From VAXT01 sp964591295 (GTDB taxonomy: Bacteria > Actinomycetota > Thermoleophilia > Gaiellales > Gaiellaceae), in contig CAZQAG010000006.1 in assembly GCA_964591295.1 (NCBI GenBank), positions 10,230 through 74,229 on the forward strand: DNA of 64,000 bases, in the 5' to 3' direction. Numbering within the stretch: position 1 is the first letter of the stretch; every line of letters begins with the position of its first letter. The position numbers were made by a program, and so were the translations under genes. The notes under the pieces were generated by a model. The model ran no database searches. It was not told the origin of the DNA and worked only from the letters and a program-made list of their open reading frames with translations. Shown piece after piece: positions 7,250 to 15,158 of the stretch.

Positions 7250-7892
7250 GAAAGACTTCTCCGCCGAGCGGCTCCGCATGGTCGACGACCAGTTGCGCGC
7301 ACGCGACATCGTCGACGAACGAGTGCTGGCGGCCATGGAGCGCGTGCCGCGGGAGCTCTTCGTCCTGGGAGAGCCGCGACGAAAGGCTTACGCTGACGCG
7401 GCGCTGCCGATCGGCCATGAGCAGACGATCTCGCAGCCGTACATGGTCGCTCGAATCTGCGAGGTCCTCGGCCTCACCGGCCGCGAGCGCGTGCTCGATG
7501 TCGGCACCGGCTCCGGCTATCAGGCTGCAGTGCTGGCAGAGCTCGCCGCGGACGTGCACACGATCGAGCGCATCCCGGAGCTCGCGGAGCAGGCCCGGAA
7601 GAACCTCGCGGCCGCCGGGTACGAGCAGGTCGAGGTCCACGTCGGGGACGGGTCGGTCGGCTTGCCGGAGCACGCCCCCTTCGACGCGATCGCAGTCGCG
7701 GCCGCCGCACCCGCTCTGCCACAGCCGCTCTACGAGCAGCTCGAGCCTCGCGGCCGCCTCGCCGTCCCGATCGGTGGGCGCTGGGGACAGCGCCTGGAGC
7801 TCATCGTCCGCAGCCCCGAGGGGCCGGCGGTCGTCCGCTCGGTCCCGTGCCGTTTCGTGCCCCTCGTGGGACAGGAGGGGTTCGAGGAGTGA
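7239..7892 (+). CDS. pcm: Protein-L-isoaspartate O-methyltransferase
   Basis: A 217-residue SAM-dependent methyltransferase that initiates repair of isoaspartyl residues. Motif I is VLDVGTGSGYQAAVLAEL, followed by the acidic strand VHTIERIPELAEQA; the PCMT signature QTISQPYMVARI lies just upstream. GTG 7239 is preferred to in-frame codons further upstream because it opens the conserved region and overlaps the previous gene by only 11 nt. The stop overlaps the acylphosphatase start as GTGA. Confidence 0.92.
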   Translation: MAPEKDFSAERLRMVDDQLRARDIVDERVLAAMERVPRELFVLGEPRRKAYADAALPIGHEQTISQPYMVARICEVLGLTGRERVLDVGTGSGYQAAVLAELAADVHTIERIPELAEQARKNLAAAGYEQVEVHVGDGSVGLPEHAPFDAIAVAAAAPALPQPLYEQLEPRGRLAVPIGGRWGQRLELIVRSPEGPAVVRSVPCRFVPLVGQEGFEE

Positions 7893-8155
7893 AGCGCGCG
7901 ATGGTCGTCGTCCACGGCTCCGTGCAGGGCGTGTTCTTTCGGGTTGAGGCGCGAGACAGGGCCCGCTCGCTGGGGCTTGCAGGCTGGGTCCGCAATGCTC
8001 GGAACGGAACCGTCGAGGCGGCGTTCGAGGGGGACGACGAGCGGGTGGAGTCGATGGTCGACTGGTGCCGCCACGGACCGGTCGGCGCCCGGGTCGAAGA
8101 GGTCGAAGTGGCCTGGGTCGAGCCCGAGGGCGAGGACGGCTTCTCGATCGGTTAG
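7889..8155 (+). CDS. acyP: Acylphosphatase
   Basis: An 88-residue acylphosphatase that hydrolyses carboxyl-phosphate bonds. The phosphate-binding loop reads GSVQGVFFR with the catalytic arginine, and GWVRNARNGTVE carries the catalytic asparagine. The length is normal. The GTG start overlaps the pcm stop by 4 nt (GTGA). The loop has F where most homologues have G in GVGFR, a tolerated variation. Confidence 0.92.
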   Translation: MKRAMVVVHGSVQGVFFRVEARDRARSLGLAGWVRNARNGTVEAAFEGDDERVESMVDWCRHGPVGARVEEVEVAWVEPEGEDGFSIG

Positions 8156-8260
8156 AACGTTTCTCCCTGGTCGACTCACCGCTGATGCTGCTCGAGACCG
8201 ACCAGTTCGACTTCTACCGCTCTCGCGGGCGAGCACTGCGTCGCGCCGCTAGCCCGCTGG

Positions 8261-8266
8261 TACCCT
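8261..8266 (+). promoter_or_regulatory. -10-like TACCCT before gtrA-like gene
   Basis: TACCCT ends 8 nt before GTG 8275, leaderless-type spacing. Confidence 0.45.
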
Positions 8267-8274
8267 CGCGCGTC

Positions 8275-8715
8275 GTGAGCAACGAAGCCCCGACGATCGC
8301 CGCAGCGAGGGCTCGTGCATCGAGCGCGCTGCGCAGATCTCACAACTGGGTGCAGCTGGCGAAGTTCTGCACCGTCGGGGCGATCGGATACGCCGTCAAC
8401 CTCGCTGTCTACTCGGCGCTCGTCGGATCCGGCATGCACTACAACCTCGCGGCGGCGTGCTCCTTCCTCGTCGCGGTGACGAACAACTACACGTGGAACA
8501 GGATCTGGACGTTCCGGGGCCAGCGAGGCCATGTCGGGTACCAGGGGCTCCGGTTCTTCGTCGTCTCGCTGATCGCGCTCGCCGCGAACGAGGTGCTCCT
8601 GACCGCGTTCGTCGCAGGCGGCATGGGGAAGGTCGTAGCGCAGGCGATCGCAGTCGTGCTCGTGACGCCCATCAACTTCGTGGGCAACAAGCTCTGGTCT
8701 TTCAGGCGCGGCTGA
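8275..8715 (+). CDS. GtrA-like membrane protein
   Basis: A 146-residue GtrA family protein with four membrane helices: FCTVGAIGYAVNLAVYSAL, YNLAAACSFLVAVTNNYTWNRIWTF, FFVVSLIALAANEVLLTAFV and VVAQAIAVVLVTPINFVGNKLWSF. The paired NNYTWNRIWTF and NFVGNKLWSF motifs are diagnostic. GtrA proteins are thought to move polyprenyl-linked sugars or help glycosyltransferases. Two GT-C glycosyltransferases follow. GTG 8275 is chosen from the promoter spacing; an ATG at 8185 in the same frame would add 30 residues. Confidence 0.85.
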   Translation: MSNEAPTIAAARARASSALRRSHNWVQLAKFCTVGAIGYAVNLAVYSALVGSGMHYNLAAACSFLVAVTNNYTWNRIWTFRGQRGHVGYQGLRFFVVSLIALAANEVLLTAFVAGGMGKVVAQAIAVVLVTPINFVGNKLWSFRRG

Positions 8716-8722
8716 GGTTGGG

Positions 8723-10507
8723 GTGAGGCGGCGGGTCGCTCTCGCCCTGCTCGTCGCGGCGGTGCTCGCCCCGGCGGCGCACGCTTCGACGACGACTCCG
8801 ACCAACCCCGTCTACGACTCGGCGGGCCGGCTCGTCCAGGCTCCCTTCGCTCCCGTCGCGGATCGCGCGCGCCTGACGGAGAAGCGCGCGACGGCGATCT
8901 TCCTCCGCGACGACAAGGTTGCGGACTGGCTCGATCGCTACCCGCAGCGGGGCCGCGTCACGGACGCGACCTACGACAAGGAGCGCGGGGACTGGAAGCT
9001 CGGGGTCTGGTGGGGCTCGGCCGGCCAGATTGCGGTCGGCCGAGTGGACGACGGTACGGGCGCCGTCACCGAAGCGTGGACCGGGCCGCAGGTGGCCTGG
9101 AAGATGGCCCGCGGCTACAGCGGCGCGTTCGGCGGCCGGCAGATCAACAGCGTCGTCATCTGGCTCTCGTTCTGCATCGTCTTCCTGCTCGGCCTCGCCG
9201 ATCTCCGGCGCCCGCTCAGCCTGCGGAACCTCGATCTCCTCGTCCTGCTCTCGTTCTCGGCCTCGCTCTGGTTCTTCAACCGCGGCGACATCTTCACGAG
9301 CGTCCCACTCGTCTACCCGCCGCTGCTGTACCTGCTCGGTCGCATGGTCTGGTGCGCGTGGCGAGGTGGGGCCGGCTCGTCGCGAGCGGTCTGGCCGCTC
9401 TGGCTGCTCGCGGCTGCAGCGGTCTTCCTCACCGGCTTTCGCGTCGGGCTCAACGTGCGCGACTCGAACGTGATCGACGTTGGCTACGCGGGCGTGATCG
9501 GCGCACACCGGATCGCCCACGGAGAGTCGCCCTACGGCCACATGCCCGCGCAGGCGAAGCTGAAGGCGTGCGGGCCGGAGGACGCCGACGGGGAGATCCG
9601 CGAGCGAGTACAGACGAACGGGCGCTGCGAGTCGGCGAACGAGCGCGGCGACACCTACGGGCCCGTCGCGTACGAGGCGTACGTGCCGGCGTGGGCCGTG
9701 CTCGGATGGAGCGGCCGTTGGGATGAATTGCCGGCGGCGCACGCGACGGCGATCGCTTTCGACCTGCTCGCGCTCCTCGGCTTGATGCTGCTCGGCCGGC
9801 GGTTCGGGGGCGTGCGCCTCGCTGTCATGCTCCCGTTCGCTTGGGCCGCGTATCCGTTCACGCAGTACGTGTCCAGCTCGAACACGAACGACGCGATCAT
9901 GCCCGTGCTGCTCATCTTCGGCTTCTGGCTCGTCACGTCGGCCTTCGCGCGTGGAGCGTTTCTCGCCCTCGCCGGCTGGACGAAGTTCGCGGCTCTCCTC
10001 CTGGTGCCGCTCTGGGCCGGGTATCCGGAGGGACGCCGCTTCTCCGGAAAGATTGCGTTTGCAGGGGGTTTTGTCGGCGCCACACTCGCCGCCTTCTCGA
10101 TCCTCCTGCTCGAGCCGAATCCCGCGCACGCGGCCAGGGTCTTCTGGGACCGGACGTTCGGCTGGCAGGTGGGCCGCGACTCGCCGTTCTCCATCTGGGG
10201 GTGGGGCCAGTACCACGCGGCGGGGATCCCGGACCTCGGTTTTGCCCAGCAGGTCTTCCTCGGGCTGGTGGCGCTGTGTGCCGTCGCCTGCTACTTCGTT
10301 CCGCGCCAGAAGACCCCGCTTCAGCTCGCCGCGTTGACCGCGGCCCTCCTGATCGGGTTCGAGCTCGCGCTCACGCACTGGTTCTACCTCTACATCCCCT
10401 GGTTCTTCCCGTTCGTCGCCTTTGTCGTGCTGGCTCCACGGCGACGGCGTCATGCTGTTCCTCCGAGTGAAAGCGAAGCCCCAGAGCTCGTCCTCCCCGC
10501 CCGCTGA
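8723..10507 (+). CDS. Polytopic membrane glycosyltransferase, GT-C type (GT87/DUF2029-like)
   Basis: A 594-residue protein with a signal peptide-like N-terminus (ALALLVAAVLAPAAHAS), an extracytoplasmic region of about 110 residues and then ten or more helices. The segment ending GAHRIAHGESPYG after an Asp-rich loop, and SSSNTNDAIMPVLLIFGF followed by GWTKFAALLLVPLW, is typical of polyprenyl-phosphate-sugar-dependent mannosyltransferases. It shares a layout with the next gene. The acceptor is unknown. Start GTG 8723, 7 bp after gtrA. Confidence 0.75.
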   Translation: MRRRVALALLVAAVLAPAAHASTTTPTNPVYDSAGRLVQAPFAPVADRARLTEKRATAIFLRDDKVADWLDRYPQRGRVTDATYDKERGDWKLGVWWGSAGQIAVGRVDDGTGAVTEAWTGPQVAWKMARGYSGAFGGRQINSVVIWLSFCIVFLLGLADLRRPLSLRNLDLLVLLSFSASLWFFNRGDIFTSVPLVYPPLLYLLGRMVWCAWRGGAGSSRAVWPLWLLAAAAVFLTGFRVGLNVRDSNVIDVGYAGVIGAHRIAHGESPYGHMPAQAKLKACGPEDADGEIRERVQTNGRCESANERGDTYGPVAYEAYVPAWAVLGWSGRWDELPAAHATAIAFDLLALLGLMLLGRRFGGVRLAVMLPFAWAAYPFTQYVSSSNTNDAIMPVLLIFGFWLVTSAFARGAFLALAGWTKFAALLLVPLWAGYPEGRRFSGKIAFAGGFVGATLAAFSILLLEPNPAHAARVFWDRTFGWQVGRDSPFSIWGWGQYHAAGIPDLGFAQQVFLGLVALCAVACYFVPRQKTPLQLAALTAALLIGFELALTHWFYLYIPWFFPFVAFVVLAPRRRRHAVPPSESEAPELVLPAR

Positions 10508-11705
10508 CAGCGCGTTCGCCTTCGCGGCGACGCTCGTTGCGGTCGTCCTCTTCCTCGTCGTCTGGGGCGTCCTGCACCGCGGGTACTTCACGAGCCACCC
10601 GATCGTCGACACGCCGGTCTACGAGCGGTACGGGGCTGCGATGAACGACGGGAAGCTCCCCTACCGCGACTTCAGGGTCGAGTACCCGCCCGGTGCTCTT
10701 CCGGTCTTCGCGGTGCCTTCGCTCGGCGATGCGGGCTCCGAGACGTTCCGCGTGCGTTTCGAGGCGCTCATGGCCTTCTTCGGCGAGGCGATCATCGTCT
10801 GCGTCGCGCTCGCGCTCGTCTCGCTCGGGGCCGGCAGGAGGCGGCTGGTGGGAGCGCTCGGCTTCGTCTCGCTCGCTCCCCTCGCGCTCGGCCCGGTCGT
10901 TCTCTCGCGCTTCGACCTCTGGCCCGCCGCATTGACGGCGGCCGCGCTCGCCGCGCTCGTCTCGGGACGGCTCCGGCTCGGGCACGTCGCGCTCGGCGCT
11001 GCGATCGCGGCGAAGCTCTACCCGGTCGTGCTTGCCCCGGTTGCCGTCGCCTACGTCTGGCGACGCAAGGGAAGGCGTGAGGCGCTCGTCTGTGCAGCCG
11101 CGATGGCTGCGGTCGTGGTGCTCGCATTCGTTCCGTTCCTCGTGCTGGCGCCCGGCGGCCTCTGGCACAGCCTCTGGGATCAGGCGTCGCGCCCACTACA
11201 GATCGAGAGCCTCGGTGCGGGGCTCATCCTGGTGGCGCACAACGTATTCGGGACCGGGATCACGATGGAGTCGAGCCACGGCTCGCAGAACCTCGTCGGT
11301 TCGGCGCCCGACGCGCTCGCGGTCGCGCAGTCCGTCCTGCAGGTCGTGGCGCTCGTCACCGTCTGGGTTCTGTTCGCGCGCGGCCCGGCTCGGCGCGATC
11401 GGCTGATCCTGGCGAGCGCGGCCGCGCTCGTGGCCTTCATCGCCCTCGGGAAAGTTCTTTCGCCCCAGTTCCTGATCTGGCTGATCCCGTTCGTCCCGCT
11501 CGTGCATGGCCGCCGCGGGTTGACAGCGGCGGCGCTGCTCGCCGCCGCGCTCGTCCTCACGCAGCTCTGGTTCCCGTACCGCTACTGGGAGCTGGCGCTC
11601 CACTTCGGAGCGCTCCAGTCCTGGCTCGTGCTTGCCCGCGACCTCGTCCTAGTTGCGCTGCTTGTGACGGTGTGGCCGCGAGCGACAACGGGTATCTTCA
11701 AGTGA
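10452..11705 (+). CDS. Polytopic membrane glycosyltransferase, GT-C type (GT87-like)
   Basis: A 417-residue protein with about ten membrane segments. DTPVYERYGAAMNDGKLPYRDF followed by VEYPPGALPVF is the extracytoplasmic loop typical of GT87-like enzymes, and AAIAAKLYPVVLAPVAV is the usual internal helix motif. It overlaps the preceding gene; ATG 10452 is the likeliest start (an in-frame GTG at 10422 and another at 10467 are alternatives). Its last codons also hold the 5' end of a duplicated segment, repeated at 13007-13050. Confidence 0.72.
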   Translation: MLFLRVKAKPQSSSSPPADSAFAFAATLVAVVLFLVVWGVLHRGYFTSHPIVDTPVYERYGAAMNDGKLPYRDFRVEYPPGALPVFAVPSLGDAGSETFRVRFEALMAFFGEAIIVCVALALVSLGAGRRRLVGALGFVSLAPLALGPVVLSRFDLWPAALTAAALAALVSGRLRLGHVALGAAIAAKLYPVVLAPVAVAYVWRRKGRREALVCAAAMAAVVVLAFVPFLVLAPGGLWHSLWDQASRPLQIESLGAGLILVAHNVFGTGITMESSHGSQNLVGSAPDALAVAQSVLQVVALVTVWVLFARGPARRDRLILASAAALVAFIALGKVLSPQFLIWLIPFVPLVHGRRGLTAAALLAAALVLTQLWFPYRYWELALHFGALQSWLVLARDLVLVALLVTVWPRATTGIFK

Positions 11706-12931
11706 TCAAGGCGCTCGTCCTCATCGTTTCGGTCACCTGCGCTTTCGGCGCGGCACTCACCGCAGGCGGAACCACGGGCGGCCCAGCGAACGGGCTCGTG
11801 GCCTACTCCGTGAGGTTCACGGTTCCAGGGCTGTTGCAGGACAGGTCATCGATCTGCGCCAAGGACATGCGGAGCGGCCGGACCTGGCGGCTCACCGGCC
11901 ACCCCAGTCGCGACGACACGCGACCAGCGTGGTCGCCCGGTGGCGAGCGCCTCGCCTTCTCACGCCTCTACCCCCGAACGGGGAAGAGCGTGATCGCCGT
12001 CATGGATGCAACCGGCAAGACACGGATCGTCCCCGGCGGGAAGGGTGCGGAGTGGTCGCCCTCCTGGTCGCCCGACGGAAAGCTGCTCGTGTTCCTGTCC
12101 CGCGGCGGGGTCTTCGTCATGACGGCCGAGGGAGCCGAGAGGAGGCGCATCGTCGAGCTCCCGACGACGCCGGAGGCCCTCTACGCCGCCCCTCGGTGGT
12201 CTCCGGCCGGGTCGACGATCTCGTACCACGAGGGAAATCCTGCGGCGATCTTCTTCGTCAACCCCGACGGCACGAACAAGAGGAAGTTCATCGACGGACA
12301 CGACCTCGCGTGGGCTCCCGACGGCAACCGAGTCGCGTACGGCACCGAGGGCGTCAATTGGGTGGAGGCGGGTCAGGTCTACACGGTCAATCTCGACGGG
12401 AGCAACCTGCGTCGGCTGACGAAGAACCGCGCGGGTGCCGGGGATCCGGCCTGGTCGCCGGACGGCGCGCAGATCGCGTACGGGCGCTACCGGGCCGACA
12501 CTCGAGCGGATGCCGATCTCCATGTCATGAACACCGACGGCACGAGGGACAGGCAGCTGTCGGCAATTCCTTTCCCCGAGCAGAGCGCCGCCTGGCAGCC
12601 GCTGCCGGGCGGGTCTCAGCCGTTCTCGTTCCTCGATCGGCGACCTCCGTGTGCCGTCACCGGCACCGCTCGGAGTGACCGCTTGCGCGGGTCTTCGCGA
12701 GACGATCTCATCTACGGGTTCGCGGGTGCGGACCGGCTCTCAGGCGGACGCGGCGCCGATCGGCTCGGCGGTGGCCCTGGTAACGACCGAATCCTCGGAG
12801 GGGCGGGTAACGACGTCGTTGCCAGCGGTGGAGGCGCGGACGTTGTCAGCTGCGGCTCCGGTCGGGACGCCGTGATCGCAGGCCGCCGCGACCGCGTCGC
12901 CAGCGACTGCGAGCGTGTCATCCGCCGCTAG
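11702..12931 (+). CDS. Secreted TolB-type beta-propeller protein with C-terminal RTX repeats, copy 1
   Basis: A 409-residue protein with a signal peptide or N-terminal anchor (VLIVSVTCAFGAALTAGG), about six WD40-like PD40 repeats (AWSPGGERLAF, SWSPDGKLLVF, RWSPAGSTISY, AWAPDGNRVAY, AWSPDGAQIAY) and a C-terminal block of glycine/aspartate nonapeptides (GADRLSGGRGADRLGGGPGN) of the haemolysin-type calcium-binding family. An exported calcium-stabilised protein is inferred. GTG 11702 overlaps the upstream stop as GTGA. It is paralogous to the gene at 13060. Confidence 0.8.
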   Translation: MIKALVLIVSVTCAFGAALTAGGTTGGPANGLVAYSVRFTVPGLLQDRSSICAKDMRSGRTWRLTGHPSRDDTRPAWSPGGERLAFSRLYPRTGKSVIAVMDATGKTRIVPGGKGAEWSPSWSPDGKLLVFLSRGGVFVMTAEGAERRRIVELPTTPEALYAAPRWSPAGSTISYHEGNPAAIFFVNPDGTNKRKFIDGHDLAWAPDGNRVAYGTEGVNWVEAGQVYTVNLDGSNLRRLTKNRAGAGDPAWSPDGAQIAYGRYRADTRADADLHVMNTDGTRDRQLSAIPFPEQSAAWQPLPGGSQPFSFLDRRPPCAVTGTARSDRLRGSSRDDLIYGFAGADRLSGGRGADRLGGGPGNDRILGGAGNDVVASGGGADVVSCGSGRDAVIAGRRDRVASDCERVIRR

Positions 12932-13005
12932 TCGACTTGGACTAGCACGGCCTCACAGCTCGTCGCGCGGCCTGAGCCGTCGCATTCGACGAGCGCCCCT
13001 CGCAT
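12932..13005 (-). pseudogene. Remnant of the 3' end of ymdB
   Basis: Read on the minus strand this stretch encodes RGALVECDGSGRATSCEA and then VLVQVD and a stop. The intact YmdB gene at 14379 ends EGALVECDGRGRATSCEA, VRVSID and stop. About 19 of 24 residues match, and nothing of the rest of the gene is present. It is a left-over of the tandem duplication that produced the two propeller genes. Confidence 0.8.
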
Positions 13006-13006
13006 G

Positions 13007-14455
13007 ATCGGGCTCCTCGTAACTGTGTGGCCGAGGTCGCGAACGGGTACCTCAACATCATGAAACAGGCGCTTGTGCTTCTGGCCCTTCTTGCTCTCGC
13101 AGGCCTCTCCGCGAGTGGGAATGGCAGAACCGCAAAAGCGGGTGTAGCAAACGGGCTCGTCGCGTACTCCGTCGAGTTCGAGCTTCCCGGCAAATGGACG
13201 GGGGCGGGGCAGATCGAGACCATGGTCGGTCTCTGCGCGAAGGACATTCGCAGCGGGAAGACGTGGCGGCTCACGGGAGACCCGCGCCACGACGACGAGT
13301 GGCCCGCGTGGTCGCCAGACGGGACGCAACTCGCGTTCAACCGCAATGAGCGCGACGGCAACCGGTACGACATGGTCGTGATGGACGCGATGGGCCGCAC
13401 TCGCGTCGTCGAAGGTGGAGGTGCCTACCCGTCCTGGTCCCCAGACGGGAAGAAGTTCGTCTTCGCCGACGACGGGATCGTCGTCATGAACACGGACGGC
13501 ACCGGCCGGAGGCAGATCGTCGAGCCCCCTCGGGGTCTCGGGTACGTCGAGCCATCACCTGAGTGGTCCCCGGACGGGAGCAAGATCGCGTTCGTGCGTC
13601 AGGAGAGCCCGGTTCCAGGCTCCGGCTCGAGCATCTTTCTGGTCAACCCCGACGGGAGCGAGAAGCGGAAGCTCACGGATGGCAGAGACCCGTCGTGGTC
13701 GCCGGACGGAACGAGGGTTGCGTTCGAGAGCATGCCAGAGCCGGGCGGCGTCCACGTCATCGGCATTGACGGAACCGGTCGCCGCGCGCTCCGCCGTGAC
13801 GGATCGGGTCCGCTCGCGTGGTCTCCGGATGGAACGCTGATCGCTTTCGCCACGTACAAGGACGACCTGAACGACGTGTTCGCCGACGTGTCTCTGATCA
13901 GGTCCGACGGCACCGGCGTCCGCCCGCTGGCGAGGACCCCCCTCCTCGAGTGGGCGCCGGCGTGGCAGCCGCGGCCCGCAGGCGCGCCTCTTTCTCTCCT
14001 GCGGAACCGCCCTCCCTGCGCGATCACCGGGACGGCGCGCAAGGACCGCCTCCGCGGCACCTCCAGAGACGACCTCGCCTACGGCTACCACGGCGCGGAC
14101 GCGGTCCGCACGCTTGCCGGTGCCGACATGGCGCTTGGGGGCGCGGGACCGGATGTCCTCGCCGGGGGGCGCGGCCCGGATCGGCTCGCTGGGGGTGCGG
14201 GCTCGGATCGGATCATCGGGGGCAGCGGCTCAGACGTGATCGTCGGCGGTTCCGGAGACGATGTCGTCCGCGCTGCCGACGGCACCCGCGATCGGATCAG
14301 GTGCGGTCCCGGCGTCGACCGGATAGAGGCCGACGCCCTCGATCGCGTGAAAAAGGACTGCGAGCGGGTGATTCGCCGCTAGTCGATCGAAACCCGAACG
14401 GCTTCGCAGCTCGTCGCGCGTCCTCGGCCGTCACACTCGACTAGTGCGCCCTCGA
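13007..14455. repeat. Tandem duplication unit, right copy
   Basis: Begins with a short echo of the GT-C gene 3' end (LLVTVWPR, then RTGT in the plus frame at about 13013-13050), continues through the second propeller gene and ends inside the intact ymdB. The junction with the left copy lies near 13005. Confidence 0.7.
13060..14382 (+). CDS. Secreted TolB-type beta-propeller protein with C-terminal RTX repeats, copy 2
   Basis: A 440-residue paralogue of the gene at 11702. A signal peptide (ALVLLALLALAGLSASG) is followed by PD40 repeats (AWSPDGTQLAF, SWSPDGKKFVF, EWSPDGSKIAF, SWSPDGTRVAF, AWSPDGTLIAF) and RTX nonapeptides (LAGGRGPDRLAGGAGSDRI). Both copies end with CERVIRR. It converges on ymdB and overlaps its stop by 4 nt. 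ATG 13060 is chosen because it precedes the signal peptide. Confidence 0.8.
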   Translation: MKQALVLLALLALAGLSASGNGRTAKAGVANGLVAYSVEFELPGKWTGAGQIETMVGLCAKDIRSGKTWRLTGDPRHDDEWPAWSPDGTQLAFNRNERDGNRYDMVVMDAMGRTRVVEGGGAYPSWSPDGKKFVFADDGIVVMNTDGTGRRQIVEPPRGLGYVEPSPEWSPDGSKIAFVRQESPVPGSGSSIFLVNPDGSEKRKLTDGRDPSWSPDGTRVAFESMPEPGGVHVIGIDGTGRRALRRDGSGPLAWSPDGTLIAFATYKDDLNDVFADVSLIRSDGTGVRPLARTPLLEWAPAWQPRPAGAPLSLLRNRPPCAITGTARKDRLRGTSRDDLAYGYHGADAVRTLAGADMALGGAGPDVLAGGRGPDRLAGGAGSDRIIGGSGSDVIVGGSGDDVVRAADGTRDRIRCGPGVDRIEADALDRVKKDCERVIRR

Positions 14456-15158
14456 GGCGGAGGCCGCCCTCGGCCGTCTCGAACCTGACGGGCATCCCGG
14501 TCCTCATCCGCTGAATCGCCTGCTCGGCTTTGACGCCGATCACGGAGTCGTGAGGGCCGGTCATGCCCGCGTCCGTGATCGCCGCCGTCCCGCCGGGCTG
14601 CACGCGCGCGTCGCTCGTCTGGACGTGCGTGTGCGTGCCGAAGACCGCGGTCACGCGGCCGTCGAGATAGTGAGCCATCGCCACCTTTTCGCTGGTCGCC
14701 TCGCCGTGGAAGTCGACGAGCACGACCGGCGCCTCGCGACGCGCCTCCTCGACGAGCTCGTCGATCACCTCGAACGGCGCCACGGCGGGCTGCATGAAGA
14801 GATCGCCGAGCAGGTTGATCACCGCGACGCGAGTGTCGTCCCGCGCGGTGGCGACGGTCATGCCTCGCCCGGGCGCCTGGGCCGAGAGGTTCGCGGGCCG
14901 GATCAGCCGCTCGCTCCCCGAGAGGTAGGGGACGATCTCGCGCCGCCGCCAGGTGTGGTTGCCGAGCGTGAGCACGTCGACGCCGGACGCGAGGAGCACG
15001 TCCGCGAGCTTCGGCGTGATGCCGACGCCGTCCGCGACGTTCTCGCCGTTGGCGACGCAGAAGTCGATGTCAAGCTCATCGCGCAGAGACGGCAGACGCT
15101 CCTCGACCGCGCGGCGGCCCGGACGACCGTTCACGTCGGCGACGAAGAGGATTCTCAG
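14379..15158 (-). CDS. YmdB family metallophosphoesterase
   Basis: About 259 residues, the usual length for YmdB-type calcineurin-like phosphodiesterases that hydrolyse 2',3'-cyclic nucleotides. Visible metal ligands are in CVANGENVADG, TLGNHTWRR, LVDFHGEATSEK and FGTHTHVQTSD. The conserved beginning RILFVADVNGRPGRR lies upstream of any ATG or GTG, so the start must be CTG 15158, which overlaps the LytM stop as CTGA. Family members normally start MRILF. The last 24 codons are duplicated at 12932-13005. Confidence 0.88.
   Translation of the reverse strand: MRILFVADVNGRPGRRAVEERLPSLRDELDIDFCVANGENVADGVGITPKLADVLLASGVDVLTLGNHTWRRREIVPYLSGSERLIRPANLSAQAPGRGMTVATARDDTRVAVINLLGDLFMQPAVAPFEVIDELVEEARREAPVVLVDFHGEATSEKVAMAHYLDGRVTAVFGTHTHVQTSDARVQPGGTAAITDAGMTGPHDSVIGVKAEQAIQRMRTGMPVRFETAEGGLRLEGALVECDGRGRATSCEAVRVSID

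Larger units (their letters stand above)
11660..13005. repeat. Tandem duplication unit, left copy
   Basis: This unit runs from the 3' end of the GT-C gene (VTVWPRATTG), through the propeller/RTX gene, into a remnant of the 3' end of ymdB on the other strand. The right copy is 13007-14455. The outer limits are approximate because the copies have diverged. Confidence 0.7.

Noticed and set aside
8702..10612. Minus-strand open frame of over 600 codons opposite the first GT-C gene
   Set aside because: Composition is Arg/Glu-biased and low in hydrophobic residues, typical of a shadow frame; the plus-strand gene has membrane helices and family motifs.
11693..11701. TATCTT as a leaderless promoter of the first propeller gene
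   Set aside because: The gap to GTG 11702 is only 3 nt, outside the 6-11 nt range, and the gene is already coupled to the upstream stop (GTGA).
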